From CAZLQR01 sp964366455 (GTDB taxonomy: Bacteria; Patescibacteriota; Microgenomatia; UBA1406; GWC2-37-13): 48,506 nt of DNA. The stretch is taken from contig CAYISZ010000007.1 of assembly GCA_964366455.1 (NCBI GenBank), positions 1-48,506 of the forward strand. The letters are read 5' to 3'. A program made the position numbers and the translations under genes. Numbering within the stretch: position 1 is the stretch's first letter; each line of letters begins with the position of its first letter. The notes below the pieces were generated by a model, which saw only the letters and a list, made by a program, of their open reading frames with translations, was not told the origin of the DNA and ran no database searches. This document shows positions 32,905 through 41,077 of this stretch, piece by piece.

Positions 32905-33450
32905 ATGACTCAGTCGTATTACCAAAAGGAAATATTTATTCCTCGTGTAGATGAAAAAGATAATTTTCTAGGTCCTGTTGAACGGTGGGAAGCGCATGAA
33001 AAAGGCATTCTACACAGAGCTTTCACAGTTGCGGTTTTTTACAAAGATCAAATAATCTGCCAGCATCGGAAACATCCTGTTTTTGACGATGTTTTTGATT
33101 TCACAGCTTCCTCACACCCTCAGGTCACAAATTCTACCGAAATTCAAAGTCTTGAAGATGCGGTATTCAAAACATTACAACGCGAATGGAATATGGAACA
33201 ATCGGACATCAAGAATTTAACTAAAAAGGGGTTTGCACTTTATCACGATAAAGATCCTAAAAGTAAATTTAGCGAGCACGAGTATTGTTATTTATATGTC
33301 TGCGAAACGGAAAAAGAACCGGTTGTGAATCATGAGATTGCCTATGGATTTTCATTAGCATCGGTTGATAGCTTGAAAAATAAAACACATGACTCGAGTA
33401 ATAAGCTTTCCCCTTGGGTAAAAGAGTTTCTCAAAAAGGATTTACTTTGA
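32905..33450 (+). CDS. IDI-like Nudix protein lacking the catalytic cysteine
   Basis: 181 residues that align well with type 1 isopentenyl-diphosphate isomerase: GPVERWEAHEKGILHRAF, an HP in FTASSHPQ and EHEYCYLYV for the ENE metal-binding segment. In E. coli IDI the region before HP reads TNSVCGHP with catalytic Cys67; here that position is Ser69. The metal ligands look kept (His31, His37, His71, the two Glu of EHE). So it is either an altered isomerase or a hydrolase of the same fold. It overlaps the convergent isopentenyl phosphate kinase by 9 bp. Confidence 0.75.
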   Translation: MTQSYYQKEIFIPRVDEKDNFLGPVERWEAHEKGILHRAFTVAVFYKDQIICQHRKHPVFDDVFDFTASSHPQVTNSTEIQSLEDAVFKTLQREWNMEQSDIKNLTKKGFALYHDKDPKSKFSEHEYCYLYVCETEKEPVVNHEIAYGFSLASVDSLKNKTHDSSNKLSPWVKEFLKKDLL

Positions 33451-34227
33451 GGTAACTAAAGTACCTGACCCCTCACCATTTAGCACTATAGATTCAAGAA
33501 CGTTATCTATTGAGCCATTTACGATGTGTGTTTCGATTCCCTTCTTAGCAAGCTTCAGAGACTCCTCTATCTTGTGAACCATTCCTCCTGTGACATCAAA
33601 TCCTTTAGTTTTATAGAGATTTTTTTTGATTGAGCTAAAGTTTCTTTGAGTTATGTGCGGTATAACCTTTTTATTTTCATCAAGAAAGCCATCGACAGTT
33701 GTGAGGTGGATCATCTTAGATATCTTGTAGCTCCTTCCTAGCTTTTCACATAGAACTGAAAAGATGTTTTCAGTTGAAAATATTGTTGAATTCTTTTTAG
33801 AGTCATAGACTACATCGCCATATAAGGCTGGGGTGACGCCACTTTCAAGAAAACCTTTTAGGGAATCTAGATATATAGTTTGAAGCTTTCCGCTTTTTGC
33901 CGTAGAAATGGCTGAGAATGATAGTGATATCGAGGGAATACCATTTCTTAATAACTCTTCTACTATTATGGCGTTTAGTTCCTTCACCTTACGTTGAAGA
34001 AAGGCGAATCCAAATGGCTTATGGTAATCATGAATAGTAGCGGCATAATGACCATAAGAGCCTGCGCCGTTTCCAATTATAAAAAGAGTATCTTTTTTTT
34101 CTCGAATAATATTACTTAGACTTTTTGCTACATTCTGAATATTATTTCTCCTAAGCGTATAAGCCTTTTCCTTATCAGTGATTAAACTTCCACCAAGTTT
34201 GATAAAAACAAGCGCCCTGTCTTTCAT
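33442..34227 (-). CDS. ipk: Isopentenyl phosphate kinase
   Basis: Amino-acid-kinase fold, 261 residues. FIKLGGSLITDK begins the protein; IIGNGAGSYGHYAATIH carries the conserved His that separates IPK from relatives; LYGDVVYD, LTTVDGFLDE and KGFDVTGGMVHKI follow. IPK phosphorylates isopentenyl phosphate to isopentenyl diphosphate in the archaeal mevalonate route, and is uncommon in bacteria. Placement beside IDI-like, uppS and Nudix genes supports the call. It begins with an ATGA overlap on the Nudix gene. Confidence 0.85.
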   Translation of the reverse strand: MKDRALVFIKLGGSLITDKEKAYTLRRNNIQNVAKSLSNIIREKKDTLFIIGNGAGSYGHYAATIHDYHKPFGFAFLQRKVKELNAIIVEELLRNGIPSISLSFSAISTAKSGKLQTIYLDSLKGFLESGVTPALYGDVVYDSKKNSTIFSTENIFSVLCEKLGRSYKISKMIHLTTVDGFLDENKKVIPHITQRNFSSIKKNLYKTKGFDVTGGMVHKIEESLKLAKKGIETHIVNGSIDNVLESIVLNGEGSGTLVTSK

Positions 34228-34916
34228 ACAATTAGATCGGCATGTTCATGAGAGAAATAATCTAGTCTGTCAGGGAAAGCTACCTGACCTAATCGTTGGC
34301 TGCCGGGATATTCTAAGTATCCCCGATTATGCAAATCTAAAATTACCGGGGAGGTAAACTCTCGCAGAGGAACATCAACTGTTCCTGCCATCACGTCCCG
34401 TAAAGGAAACAACTCCACACCACCTATCTCTTCACTACTCACAGAAGGCATTGCGCATGAATCGTTCATCCAGAAAATATGCGCTGCTATTCTATATAAA
34501 ATCGGGTTCCCAGTCGTAACTTTATGTGCCGTGAGGTCAACCTCAGCAACAAACCTTTCTCCATCTGCACACAGACTCAAGTCTCCAATATTTGGAATTC
34601 CAAGTTCTTCTTGAAAGCATCTAGTAACTGCGTGATCCGTTGATTCTATTTTCCCTACTCCATCCTCTTTTAGAGTCTCTCCGAACCAACTCCAAAGTCC
34701 TTCGCTAGTTCTATCGGTAGCATTATGTTTCCCCAGCATCAACAAGGGCTCTCCATCAGCACTCCGTGTTAACAAAATAATCCCTATTCCAGCGGAATGG
34801 TAACCTCGTTCTGTCAGAGTTGTCTTATCTACTAAGAGCCGTGGTAAATGAATACCAGATGTTCCTAGCTGTTCGACTACAGGGGGTAGAAATGTTTGTT
34901 GCTCAACCTGTGTCAT
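34224..34916 (-). CDS. Nudix-family hydrolase (divergent)
   Basis: 230 residues. A central Nudix-like core contains GIGIILLTRSADGEPLLMLG, WSWFGETLKEDG and HAVTRCFQEELGI; the last resembles the REUxEE helix of the Nudix box, although the loop before it is longer than standard. The N-terminal PRLLVDKTTLTERGYHSA is unassigned. It is coupled to isopentenyl phosphate kinase (ATGA) and follows the YjbQ gene by 5 bp. A role on prenyl or nucleotide diphosphates is possible. Confidence 0.65.
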   Translation of the reverse strand: MTQVEQQTFLPPVVEQLGTSGIHLPRLLVDKTTLTERGYHSAGIGIILLTRSADGEPLLMLGKHNATDRTSEGLWSWFGETLKEDGVGKIESTDHAVTRCFQEELGIPNIGDLSLCADGERFVAEVDLTAHKVTTGNPILYRIAAHIFWMNDSCAMPSVSSEEIGGVELFPLRDVMAGTVDVPLREFTSPVILDLHNRGYLEYPGSQRLGQVAFPDRLDYFSHEHADLIV

Positions 34917-34921
34917 AATTA

Positions 34922-35377
34922 TTATGCTCCCATCACCTGCAAGAAAACCTCTCGGTTTCTAGCACAGTCTAACTCAATTGCAAATATACGTTGCCATGTG
35001 CCAAGCATTAATTTGCCATCAACTACTGGCAAAAATTCTGAGGTACCCATGAATAAATGTCCGATATGGGAATGCGCATTTAAACAATCTGATGCATTGG
35101 GATCGCACACCAAGTTTTCGGTTCTTACATTGAGATCATTATGTCGGTAATAATTGTCTTTTGGAATTAACTTTGTCATGAAATCTTTAAAATCAGCAAT
35201 AAGGCCTGTTTCTCTCTCGTTCACACGGATCGTAAGCGTTGTATGCTTTGAATGAATACTAACCACACCTTGTTTTATGCCTGATTTATTGAGGAACTTC
35301 TCGACATTATCAGTTAAATCTACAAACTCACAAAACTCCTTAGTTCTTAGTTTGATGGTATCTCTATGGACGTTCAT
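34922..35377 (-). CDS. YjbQ/UPF0047 family protein
   Basis: About 151 residues from ATG 35377, near the usual ~140. Family text: GVVSIHSKHTTLTIRVNE, AHSHIGHLFMGTSEFLPV and GKLMLGTWQRIFAIELD, with the clustered histidines that form the putative metal site. The E. coli relative has weak thiamin-phosphate-synthase activity; the true role is unknown. A longer frame up to 35479 would overlap the upstream gene by 64 bp and adds residues foreign to the family, so I use the internal ATG. Confidence 0.85.
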   Translation of the reverse strand: MNVHRDTIKLRTKEFCEFVDLTDNVEKFLNKSGIKQGVVSIHSKHTTLTIRVNERETGLIADFKDFMTKLIPKDNYYRHNDLNVRTENLVCDPNASDCLNAHSHIGHLFMGTSEFLPVVDGKLMLGTWQRIFAIELDCARNREVFLQVMGA

Positions 35378-35415
35378 ACTATTTGAGTCGTGCGTAGTCT
35401 CAAAATCATTCGAAG

Positions 35416-36009
35416 CTAAATGAAGGGGACCTTGGATATGCTTAAAGTGAAGCCGAAATAGCCTATGGCTAAGATGCAAAGGATATAAAGAATCAGAGTA
35501 AACATAGTTGAATAGAATCCAAGCTTTAGTGAGAATCTAATGGCTAAATAAGTCAGAATTAGCTTCCATAGCAGTAGTGAGAGCGAAAAACTTACATACA
35601 ATACGCTAAAAATTTTACCCTGTAGCGATGACGTGCGTGGTGGTGGAAGTAGATAAAAGAGCGCCAAGCTAAGATAGAACCAAATAGTGGTAGGAAGTAG
35701 TCCGTAGCTAAATGAAAATAAAATATTCGATAGATTGACCGGCTTTTTCCACCCTCTCCCTATTGCATACATAACCGCCACTGTACCTAGAAACAATACT
35801 AGAAATGTCAGTATCTTTACAAAACCAATAATCAAAAAGTACAGAAGAACGAACATGGCAATCCAAAAAAGTTGTAAGTAATCCTTCTCGGCGCTTATCC
35901 TCCGCATTGTTTTGTAAGGAGTAAATATCAGTAAAATACTGCGTCGCAGCACTATAAAAAAAGATGCAATTAACGAAGATAGAAGAGATGTCTGCTTTTT
36001 AGAAACCAT
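35416..36009 (-). CDS. Yip1-like polytopic membrane protein
   Basis: About 197 residues with five hydrophobic segments. The start, ILLIFTPYKTMRRIS, followed by helices and the pattern SFSYGLLPTTIWFYLSLAL, resembles bacterial Yip1-domain proteins. The function is unknown. ATG 36009 lies within the end of the 75-codon gene (11-bp overlap), which suggests coupling. It is last in the sigma-factor operon, so a role as sensor or target of that regulator is possible. Confidence 0.65.
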   Translation of the reverse strand: MVSKKQTSLLSSLIASFFIVLRRSILLIFTPYKTMRRISAEKDYLQLFWIAMFVLLYFLIIGFVKILTFLVLFLGTVAVMYAIGRGWKKPVNLSNILFSFSYGLLPTTIWFYLSLALFYLLPPPRTSSLQGKIFSVLYVSFSLSLLLWKLILTYLAIRFSLKLGFYSTMFTLILYILCILAIGYFGFTLSISKVPFI

Positions 36010-36226
36010 TTTGGAGTAAGGTGGCAATTCGCACAATCGAGAAATTGAATACTAAAGAAAATATAAAGATTATCCCAACTGATAGAGGAATCAGGTAAAT
36101 AAACGGCATTATTTTTAGATTACCACTAATCCTTTTGTAAATTTTTGTTAATATCGGATTGCCCAAATCGCTAGGATCCACAATAAAGGCTTCGTGATAT
36201 TTATTTTTAAGATATGGCAGATTCAT
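35999..36226 (-). CDS. Small membrane protein next to ECF sigma factor
   Basis: 75 residues: a polar N-terminal ~38, then one or two hydrophobic segments (MPFIYLIPLSVGIIFIFSLVF and FSIVRIATLL). It starts within the sigma-factor stop (ATGA) and overlaps the Yip1-like gene. The position fits a minimal membrane anti-sigma factor, but I see no zinc-binding HxxxCxxC motif. Function inferred from context only. Confidence 0.6.
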   Translation of the reverse strand: MNLPYLKNKYHEAFIVDPSDLGNPILTKIYKRISGNLKIMPFIYLIPLSVGIIFIFSLVFNFSIVRIATLLQNGF

Positions 36227-36777
36227 GGTTGTTTATATAAAGTGATAAATGCTTTTCTCGCTCTGTAAAGTAGACTTTCTGTGGCCTTGGAACTGAGCGA
36301 TAATTTGTGCGCAATTTCTTTTATTTTATAACCGTCCATGTATTTGAGTCGTATAATCAACCCGTAATCATTCGGCATAGTTCCAAAGACCTTCTCGATC
36401 TTTTGACTCAACTCCTTTTTATCAATCTCGTCGTCTATAAGAATTGTCTTCAGCCTCTCTAAAATGTATGGAGGAATTGACGAAAACATTATGCGTTTAA
36501 TTTTTTGCTTACGAATAAAGTCGATGGCTTTATACTGAGCAATGGTAAATAGGTAGGTCTTCAAAGAAGCTGTCCTTTTATAATTTCTCAAAGCGTCGAA
36601 TAACTCAATGAATACGTCTTGTACGATTTCCTGTGCTGTCTCGTGACTGCGCAGTTTTTTATAAACGAAGTTATGGAGCTTTTTCTCATACCTACGAACT
36701 AACTCCGTAAGTGCGGGGTCATTTTTTTGAAGTAGCAGATTGACAAGCTCCAAATCAGAAACATCTCGAAGTTTCAT
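36223..36777 (-). CDS. ECF-type RNA polymerase sigma factor
   Basis: 184 residues. Region 2 has LVRRYEKKLHNFVYKKLRS, ETAQEIVQDVFIELFDAL and TYLFTIAQYKAIDFIRKQ. Region 4 has NDYGLIIRLKYMDGYKIKEI followed by AHKLSLSSKATESLLYRARK, the helix-turn-helix that reads -35 DNA. TATAAT (36789-36784) is six bases before the ATG, a housekeeping-type promoter with no obvious autoregulatory site. First gene of a three-gene operon with two membrane proteins. Confidence 0.9.
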   Translation of the reverse strand: MKLRDVSDLELVNLLLQKNDPALTELVRRYEKKLHNFVYKKLRSHETAQEIVQDVFIELFDALRNYKRTASLKTYLFTIAQYKAIDFIRKQKIKRIMFSSIPPYILERLKTILIDDEIDKKELSQKIEKVFGTMPNDYGLIIRLKYMDGYKIKEIAHKLSLSSKATESLLYRARKAFITLYKQP

Positions 36778-36789
36778 AGGAGTATTATA

Positions 36790-38475
36790 TCACTTCAACG
36801 AAACCTTGTAGATCTTGGATCCTTGTAGCGCGTAGGCTGCATCAGCAAAAACCTCAACGCTTGAAGCCTTAGATAAAATAGAGGATTCAATCGTCTTTCT
36901 GTAGTCACCGTTTTTGGACAATATCACCACTCTACCATTAGATTTGTCCCATATATATAGATCATCAACATCGCCACCAGTCATAACTCTTGTTATTGAC
37001 GGTCCTGAGTCAGGATACGTAGGAGAAAATCCATCCTGCAGACCAGATGTGTACTTGGTAATTAATTTCTTTTGAGCAACATATACCGATTGATCGATGG
37101 CAAAAGACACGGCATTTTGCGCGTATGCGCCAGATTTAAAGTAAGCTGATTTAGTCGCAAATCCATCCTCGGTCGGGACATATTTGTACACCTGTCCCTT
37201 TGAGCTGTCTAGTAAATACAGATTTTTGTTAAAGACCTGAAGATCTGTAATGACGCCCCATTCTTTGTCCTGTTTAATTGCGGTTTTAGGTTTTGCGGTA
37301 TCTGACTCTATTTTTATAACACCGACACCTTTTTTATAAACATATACCGTCGACTCGTCCAGCCCTCCAAGATTGGCGCCTACTATTGAGGGCGAGCTTC
37401 TCGCCTCAAGTGATTTTTTTTCTAACGATAGAATGTAGACCGCCCCTTTCTGATTAATGATAATGACCTTGTCTTCGTACCTCCACATCGCGGTTCCTTG
37501 AGCTCCCTTCTCCTCAAGCCCCAGATCTAAGAACTCTACAGCCGACTTTATATTTTTCTGGAGAATTTTCTTCTCGGTAGCACTTATTTTTTCAGTCAGT
37601 TGGACGATCTCATTCTTATGTGAGCTGTGAAGTTTTTTTTCTAGAGCCTTTAAATCCTTCTTTGTTTCGGCTAATAAAGCAACCGACCTTCCGGAGTTTA
37701 GCTCAAATACGTCTTCTGCCTGTTCTAATTTTTGAGTTATTGTTGACGTTGCGTTCTCTAAATTCAGCCTATCCTCTTGAGCGGTTTTGCTATTGTAGCT
37801 GTTAATAAAAATCGCAAAAATCAAAAGCCCAGCCAGAACTACTGCTAATAACCGCCCTTTCTTTCTGCCCACAAACCAGGCGCGCATTACAATGAGAGCG
37901 TCACTTTGTCTTTTTAAAGGCTGTCTCTCAAAATCTTTGGCCCGCTCCCTTTGTTCTGGAGTGGCAAGTACTGCTTCGGGGAAAGACTCCTCCTTTATCT
38001 CATTCAAACCCTCAGGTATAAACTCTAAGTGGACTGCGTTTTCTACGTTTTCGAATGGATCTTGATCTCCAAAACAAAGTGCTATCCCATCTCCGACCTT
38101 AATTTGACCAGAAGCAAAGGCGCCAGACTTAACTAGTGAGATCTGTCTCCCTTCTCTTTTAAGAACTACAGACCCCTGTCCATAGGTCTTAAGAAAAATC
38201 GTAGATTCCTTAAGATATAGACAAGAGATCGAGAAACCTAGGGGAAGATTAGAGATTCTAAATGCATCCGATACGGCTCCATCAAACTCTGTTGCGGTTG
38301 TGAAGCTGGACGCTGCAACTGCCTGCTCAAGAGTTGCACAGTACATTTCTAGCTCATCCTCAGTTAAGGCATCTGGAATCTGCAGAAGAATATAAAAATC
38401 ATTTAGCTGCTTAAAGACGCTCACTCCATCGACTTGATCTTGAGTTAGATATGTTTTAACTCGAGGCACCATCAT
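36790..38475 (-). CDS. Membrane protein: PP2C-like N-domain, coiled coil, beta-propeller
   Basis: 561 residues. The N-terminal ~165 residues have a layout vaguely like a degenerate PP2C phosphatase domain without the metal-binding aspartates. A basic stretch and one membrane helix follow (LLAVVLAGLLIFAIFINSY, ~residue 205). Then comes a helical/coiled region (residues ~230-310), and a C-terminal repeat region with propeller-like strands (VYILSLEKKSLEA, LYLLDSSKGQVYKY, LYIWDKSNGRVVIL). The topology places a cytoplasmic domain inside and the propeller outside. I cannot name a function. Confidence 0.7.
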   Translation of the reverse strand: MMVPRVKTYLTQDQVDGVSVFKQLNDFYILLQIPDALTEDELEMYCATLEQAVAASSFTTATEFDGAVSDAFRISNLPLGFSISCLYLKESTIFLKTYGQGSVVLKREGRQISLVKSGAFASGQIKVGDGIALCFGDQDPFENVENAVHLEFIPEGLNEIKEESFPEAVLATPEQRERAKDFERQPLKRQSDALIVMRAWFVGRKKGRLLAVVLAGLLIFAIFINSYNSKTAQEDRLNLENATSTITQKLEQAEDVFELNSGRSVALLAETKKDLKALEKKLHSSHKNEIVQLTEKISATEKKILQKNIKSAVEFLDLGLEEKGAQGTAMWRYEDKVIIINQKGAVYILSLEKKSLEARSSPSIVGANLGGLDESTVYVYKKGVGVIKIESDTAKPKTAIKQDKEWGVITDLQVFNKNLYLLDSSKGQVYKYVPTEDGFATKSAYFKSGAYAQNAVSFAIDQSVYVAQKKLITKYTSGLQDGFSPTYPDSGPSITRVMTGGDVDDLYIWDKSNGRVVILSKNGDYRKTIESSILSKASSVEVFADAAYALQGSKIYKVSLK

Positions 38476-38477
38476 TA

Positions 38478-38714
38478 TTAGATGATACCAAAGCTAAGGA
38501 CTATAAGAAAGATGGCAAGCAGAATCTGCAAAAAAGAGATAAATCTTATTGCTGCTCCTCCTGTCTCCTCAATTGATCTTAACATTAGTCTTGTCTGACG
38601 AAGAACTATCAATCCGTAAATCAGGTAAATGATGCTAATAACTATCGAAAATAGCTTAAACAAAACATCAAAAATCGATGCATTTGTGGAGAAAATATCA
38701 ACCAGAATTTGCAT
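38478..38714 (-). CDS. Small two-helix membrane protein
   Basis: 78 residues with two helices (VLFKLFSIVISIIYLIYGLIVL, then FISFLQILLAIFLIVLSFGII) around a short basic loop TRLMLRS. It resembles the DUF5657-type proteins of Patescibacteria, without certainty. It is joined to the PH-like gene by TAA-T-ATG and ends 2 bp before the next start, so it belongs to a three-gene operon. Confidence 0.7.
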   Translation of the reverse strand: MQILVDIFSTNASIFDVLFKLFSIVISIIYLIYGLIVLRQTRLMLRSIEETGGAAIRFISFLQILLAIFLIVLSFGII

Positions 38715-38715
38715 A

Positions 38716-39255
38716 TTAGGGTATTACGCTGTTTATAATCTTCACTACGTCGCTAGATCTGGGCACATTGGTAAATTCGATATTCAACTCGTTACCTGCA
38801 GTCTGAACAAATACATTCCCGAAGTTAAATAACGACGCCACATACCCCCCTGATTTGGCAGTTATATCTTCGACCTTATTTATTCTTGCTTCTGTAACTT
38901 CCTTATAAATCACTGCATGAAAATCCACGTCAATAATGCGGTGATTAGTAATGATACCTACGTTAAAAAAGTAGGCAAGAAAATTAAACCAATAATAGGC
39001 AAATACGAAAGCCCCTATACCAACGTTGAAAATAAAAAGTTGTTGAAAGCTAAATAATGATGTAGCAAAAAGATTTATAAAAATAAGTAAGATTATTACG
39101 AATATTCCATTGAGTACCCACGGAAGTTGTGTCACCGGGTGTGCGCGTAGCATAAGCAGAATTTCCTCGTTGTCCATCTGAGTATCAAACTTTACTGTCG
39201 GCCTTACACAGAAGGAATGAAATACTGAGTGAGAAGGTGCACTTAAATCTTCCAT
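38716..39255 (-). CDS. Membrane-anchored bacterial PH-domain (YdbS-like) protein
   Basis: About 179 residues: short cytoplasmic start, two helices (LNGIFVIILLIFINLFAT, FNVGIGAFVFAYYWFNFLAYF), then a bPH2-like domain with the typical ITNHRIIDVDFHAVIYKE and INKVEDITAKSGG. Function unknown. ATG 39255 is chosen over TTG 39261 because TATAAT (39267-39262) is six bases upstream of the ATG. It is divergent from the 5S rRNA gene. Confidence 0.8.
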   Translation of the reverse strand: MEDLSAPSHSVFHSFCVRPTVKFDTQMDNEEILLMLRAHPVTQLPWVLNGIFVIILLIFINLFATSLFSFQQLFIFNVGIGAFVFAYYWFNFLAYFFNVGIITNHRIIDVDFHAVIYKEVTEARINKVEDITAKSGGYVASLFNFGNVFVQTAGNELNIEFTNVPRSSDVVKIINSVIP

Positions 39256-39277
39256 TCCCAAATTATAAACAATTTGC

Positions 39278-39283
39278 TATAAT
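39278..39283 (+). promoter_or_regulatory. -10 box of the 5S rRNA gene
   Basis: TATAAT with six bases to the predicted 5' end of 5S (39290). A second TATAAT on the minus strand (39267-39262) serves the PH-domain gene. Confidence 0.7.
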
Positions 39284-39289
39284 AGTTCT

Positions 39290-39413
39290 TGTCCTGGTTG
39301 CTTGAGCGGTTTGGAACCACCTCTTCCCATCCCGAACAGAGAAGTGAAACGAGCCAGCGCCAATGATACTCAATCCAAAGCGGATCTGGGGAAAGTCGGT
39401 CGTAGCCAGGGCA
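39290..39413 (+). rRNA. rrf: 5S ribosomal RNA, unlinked
   Basis: Helix I pairs TGTCCTGG (39290-39297) with CCAGGGCA (39406-39413). The loop B/C landmark CCATCCCGAACAGAGAAGTG and the downstream GAAACGAGCCAGCGCC are standard 5S. About 124 nt. No 16S, 23S or tRNA is adjacent, so it is an isolated transcription unit. A run of seven T (39414-39420) follows, and helix I plus the T-run can act as terminator. Confidence 0.93.
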
Positions 39414-39420
39414 TTTTTTT
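39414..39420 (+). terminator. T-run ending the 5S transcript
   Basis: Seven T directly after the 3' arm of 5S helix I; the rRNA helix doubles as the terminator stem. It lies against the stop of the convergent gene at 39419. Confidence 0.6.
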
Positions 39421-39943
39421 AAAACAACTTCTTGTTTTTGAAAAGTACAGTTTTGGGAATTTCAAAAACCTTCTGATTAATACTAGAAACTTCTTTGCAC
39501 GCTGATGCTAACTCATTTGACTGTGGAAATACTTTTTGTAGGGAATCATTGCTTACAAAACTGGAAAGAAGTGGCAAATATGACTTTAATCCGCAGGATC
39601 TTTCACCACTACTACTGCCATTGGTCCATTGGTACAAACAATCACCGTCAAATATAACTTTATTTTGTTTTTTATTTTCTGTAAGTGATGCTGAAATCTT
39701 TACGTCATCAATTACGGCTGTGGCAGACTCGATACTGCAACGCAGTTTCTTTTTTACGCCAAATAGTGATGTAATTGCAACTTCCTGTTTTGAAGAATCA
39801 TTACTTAAGGAGGTCGCTTTGGTAGAAGTAACTATTTTAGTATTAGGTTTGGGTTGTGGCCAAAAAAACCAAATCAAAACTATTAAGGCTAATGGAATAA
39901 TTACTCTCCACTGAATTAAAAAATTAATAATTTTGTTTTGCAT
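39419..39943 (-). CDS. Single-pass exported protein with four cysteines
   Basis: 174 residues from ATG 39943, one base after the DUF2130 stop (TAA-A-ATG). One membrane helix near the start (RVIIPLALIVLIWFFW), a Ser/Thr/Lys linker and an exported domain with LRCSIES, GDCLYQWTNG, RSCGLKS and ASACKEV. The pattern of a Cys-bounded strand plus CLYQW resembles small exported Patescibacterial proteins I cannot name. The cysteines may form two disulfides. Confidence 0.65.
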   Translation of the reverse strand: MQNKIINFLIQWRVIIPLALIVLIWFFWPQPKPNTKIVTSTKATSLSNDSSKQEVAITSLFGVKKKLRCSIESATAVIDDVKISASLTENKKQNKVIFDGDCLYQWTNGSSSGERSCGLKSYLPLLSSFVSNDSLQKVFPQSNELASACKEVSSINQKVFEIPKTVLFKNKKLF

Positions 39944-39944
39944 T

Positions 39945-41051
39945 TTAGGATACTTCATCACCACTTTCAAGAACTAAGGCGTCGTCATCCATCTTAATTC
40001 CGGTGATGGCCTCCAGTTCTCCTTTGAGGCCTGAGTTATTGGAAAGCAGAGTAGCAATTGTCTTTTCCTCTCTCGCCCATTTTTTAGTAAACCATTTCTT
40101 TTCGATGTCGATCTCTTCTTGTCTTGCTTTAAAAGCTCCTGAGATCGCTTCAAATCTATTTCGAAACTCAGTGCTTTGGACATATTCATACAACTGCTCT
40201 TTTACATCGCTCCTGTCGGATTTGTTATTGGCTTTTGCAATAGCCACCTGAAGCAGAAATGTTCTTAGCACCGTAGCGACACCAATTATCGATTCGTAAT
40301 TGCTAATCCATACCCCTTCATAATTTCCGAATCCCTTAATTTGGTCAGGTAAAACGTTGGTTACCAATACCGCTTCATCCGCTTTTACATTATGTTTGTC
40401 GCTTATGAGTTTTGTAATCCAATCATTGCTCCAAGCTTTAGTACGTTTTGATTCCCAAACTATTTTTCCGCCCACTTGTCCAAATTTATTTTTGACGATT
40501 TGAACTACATCGGCTCCTCGAATACCTTTGGGGACGGGCTGAACATCATCATACAGAAAAGTATTCTTTAGCATGTTTTCAAGATATTCCTCCAACACCT
40601 CACCTTGGGTCTGCTGCGAGCCTTGTTCAAATTTTCGCTTATATTCATCGGCCATTTTAAGTGCATCTTCCAGCTTTTTGTCCTTCTCCCGATTTCTAAG
40701 ATTATTTTCCTCCTCCGCTTTCTTGCGCGTCTCAAGTCGTATTTTCTCCTCTTCTTGCTGTATTTTTTTTTGAACCTCTAGATCTTTTTCTGCAAGCTGC
40801 TTTTGTAATTGGCGAAGAATTTTATTGGTATCAAGCATTTGCTCTTGTAGCTTTTTGTTCTGGTCTTTTAATTCCGAAGTTTCGTTTTCTTTATCTTTGA
40901 GTTTTAAAGCTGTCTCCTGCTCTATTTCTTTTCGCAATTTATCTACTTCAGTTTTTCTGACCTTTTGGCGCTCCTCATCAAGCTGATGGCGCATCCCCTC
41001 CTCTGGCAGAAAGGGCTTTTTGCAGTGTGGACAGATAATTTGGTTGTTCAT
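39945..41051 (-). CDS. DUF2130 protein with zinc-ribbon start and long coiled coil
   Basis: 368 residues. A start CPHCKKPF suggests a half zinc ribbon. Residues ~25-145 are a continuous Glu/Lys/Gln-rich coiled coil. The C-terminal DUF2130 domain contains GEVLEEYLENML, GADVVQIV, KIVWESKRTKAWSNDWI and EAVLVTNVLP. Its E-x-K core resembles restriction-endonuclease-like nucleases, so a DNA-related role is suspected. ATG 41051 is preferred to the GTG two codons upstream; TATAAT (41064-41059) is seven bases before it. Confidence 0.8.
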   Translation of the reverse strand: MNNQIICPHCKKPFLPEEGMRHQLDEERQKVRKTEVDKLRKEIEQETALKLKDKENETSELKDQNKKLQEQMLDTNKILRQLQKQLAEKDLEVQKKIQQEEEKIRLETRKKAEEENNLRNREKDKKLEDALKMADEYKRKFEQGSQQTQGEVLEEYLENMLKNTFLYDDVQPVPKGIRGADVVQIVKNKFGQVGGKIVWESKRTKAWSNDWITKLISDKHNVKADEAVLVTNVLPDQIKGFGNYEGVWISNYESIIGVATVLRTFLLQVAIAKANNKSDRSDVKEQLYEYVQSTEFRNRFEAISGAFKARQEEIDIEKKWFTKKWAREEKTIATLLSNNSGLKGELEAITGIKMDDDALVLESGDEVS

Positions 41052-41058
41052 ACCCACG

Positions 41059-41071
41059 ATTATACTATACT
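41059..41071. promoter_or_regulatory. Compact divergent -10 pair
   Basis: Minus TATAAT (41064-41059) serves DUF2130 with seven bases to the ATG. Plus TATACT (41066-41071) serves DUF4012 with six bases to the ATG. The two hexamers are one base apart, so polymerase can bind only one way at a time. The two start codons are 26 bp apart. Confidence 0.65.
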
Positions 41072-41077
41072 GGGAGG

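Noticed and set aside
39302..39505. 67-codon open frame on the plus strand
   Set aside because: It runs through the 5S rRNA gene and its terminator; the RNA identity is clear and the frame is incidental.
41072..41077. GGGAGG as a Shine-Dalgarno for the DUF4012 gene
   Set aside because: It abuts the ATG with no spacer, and TATACT six bases before the ATG explains the start better.
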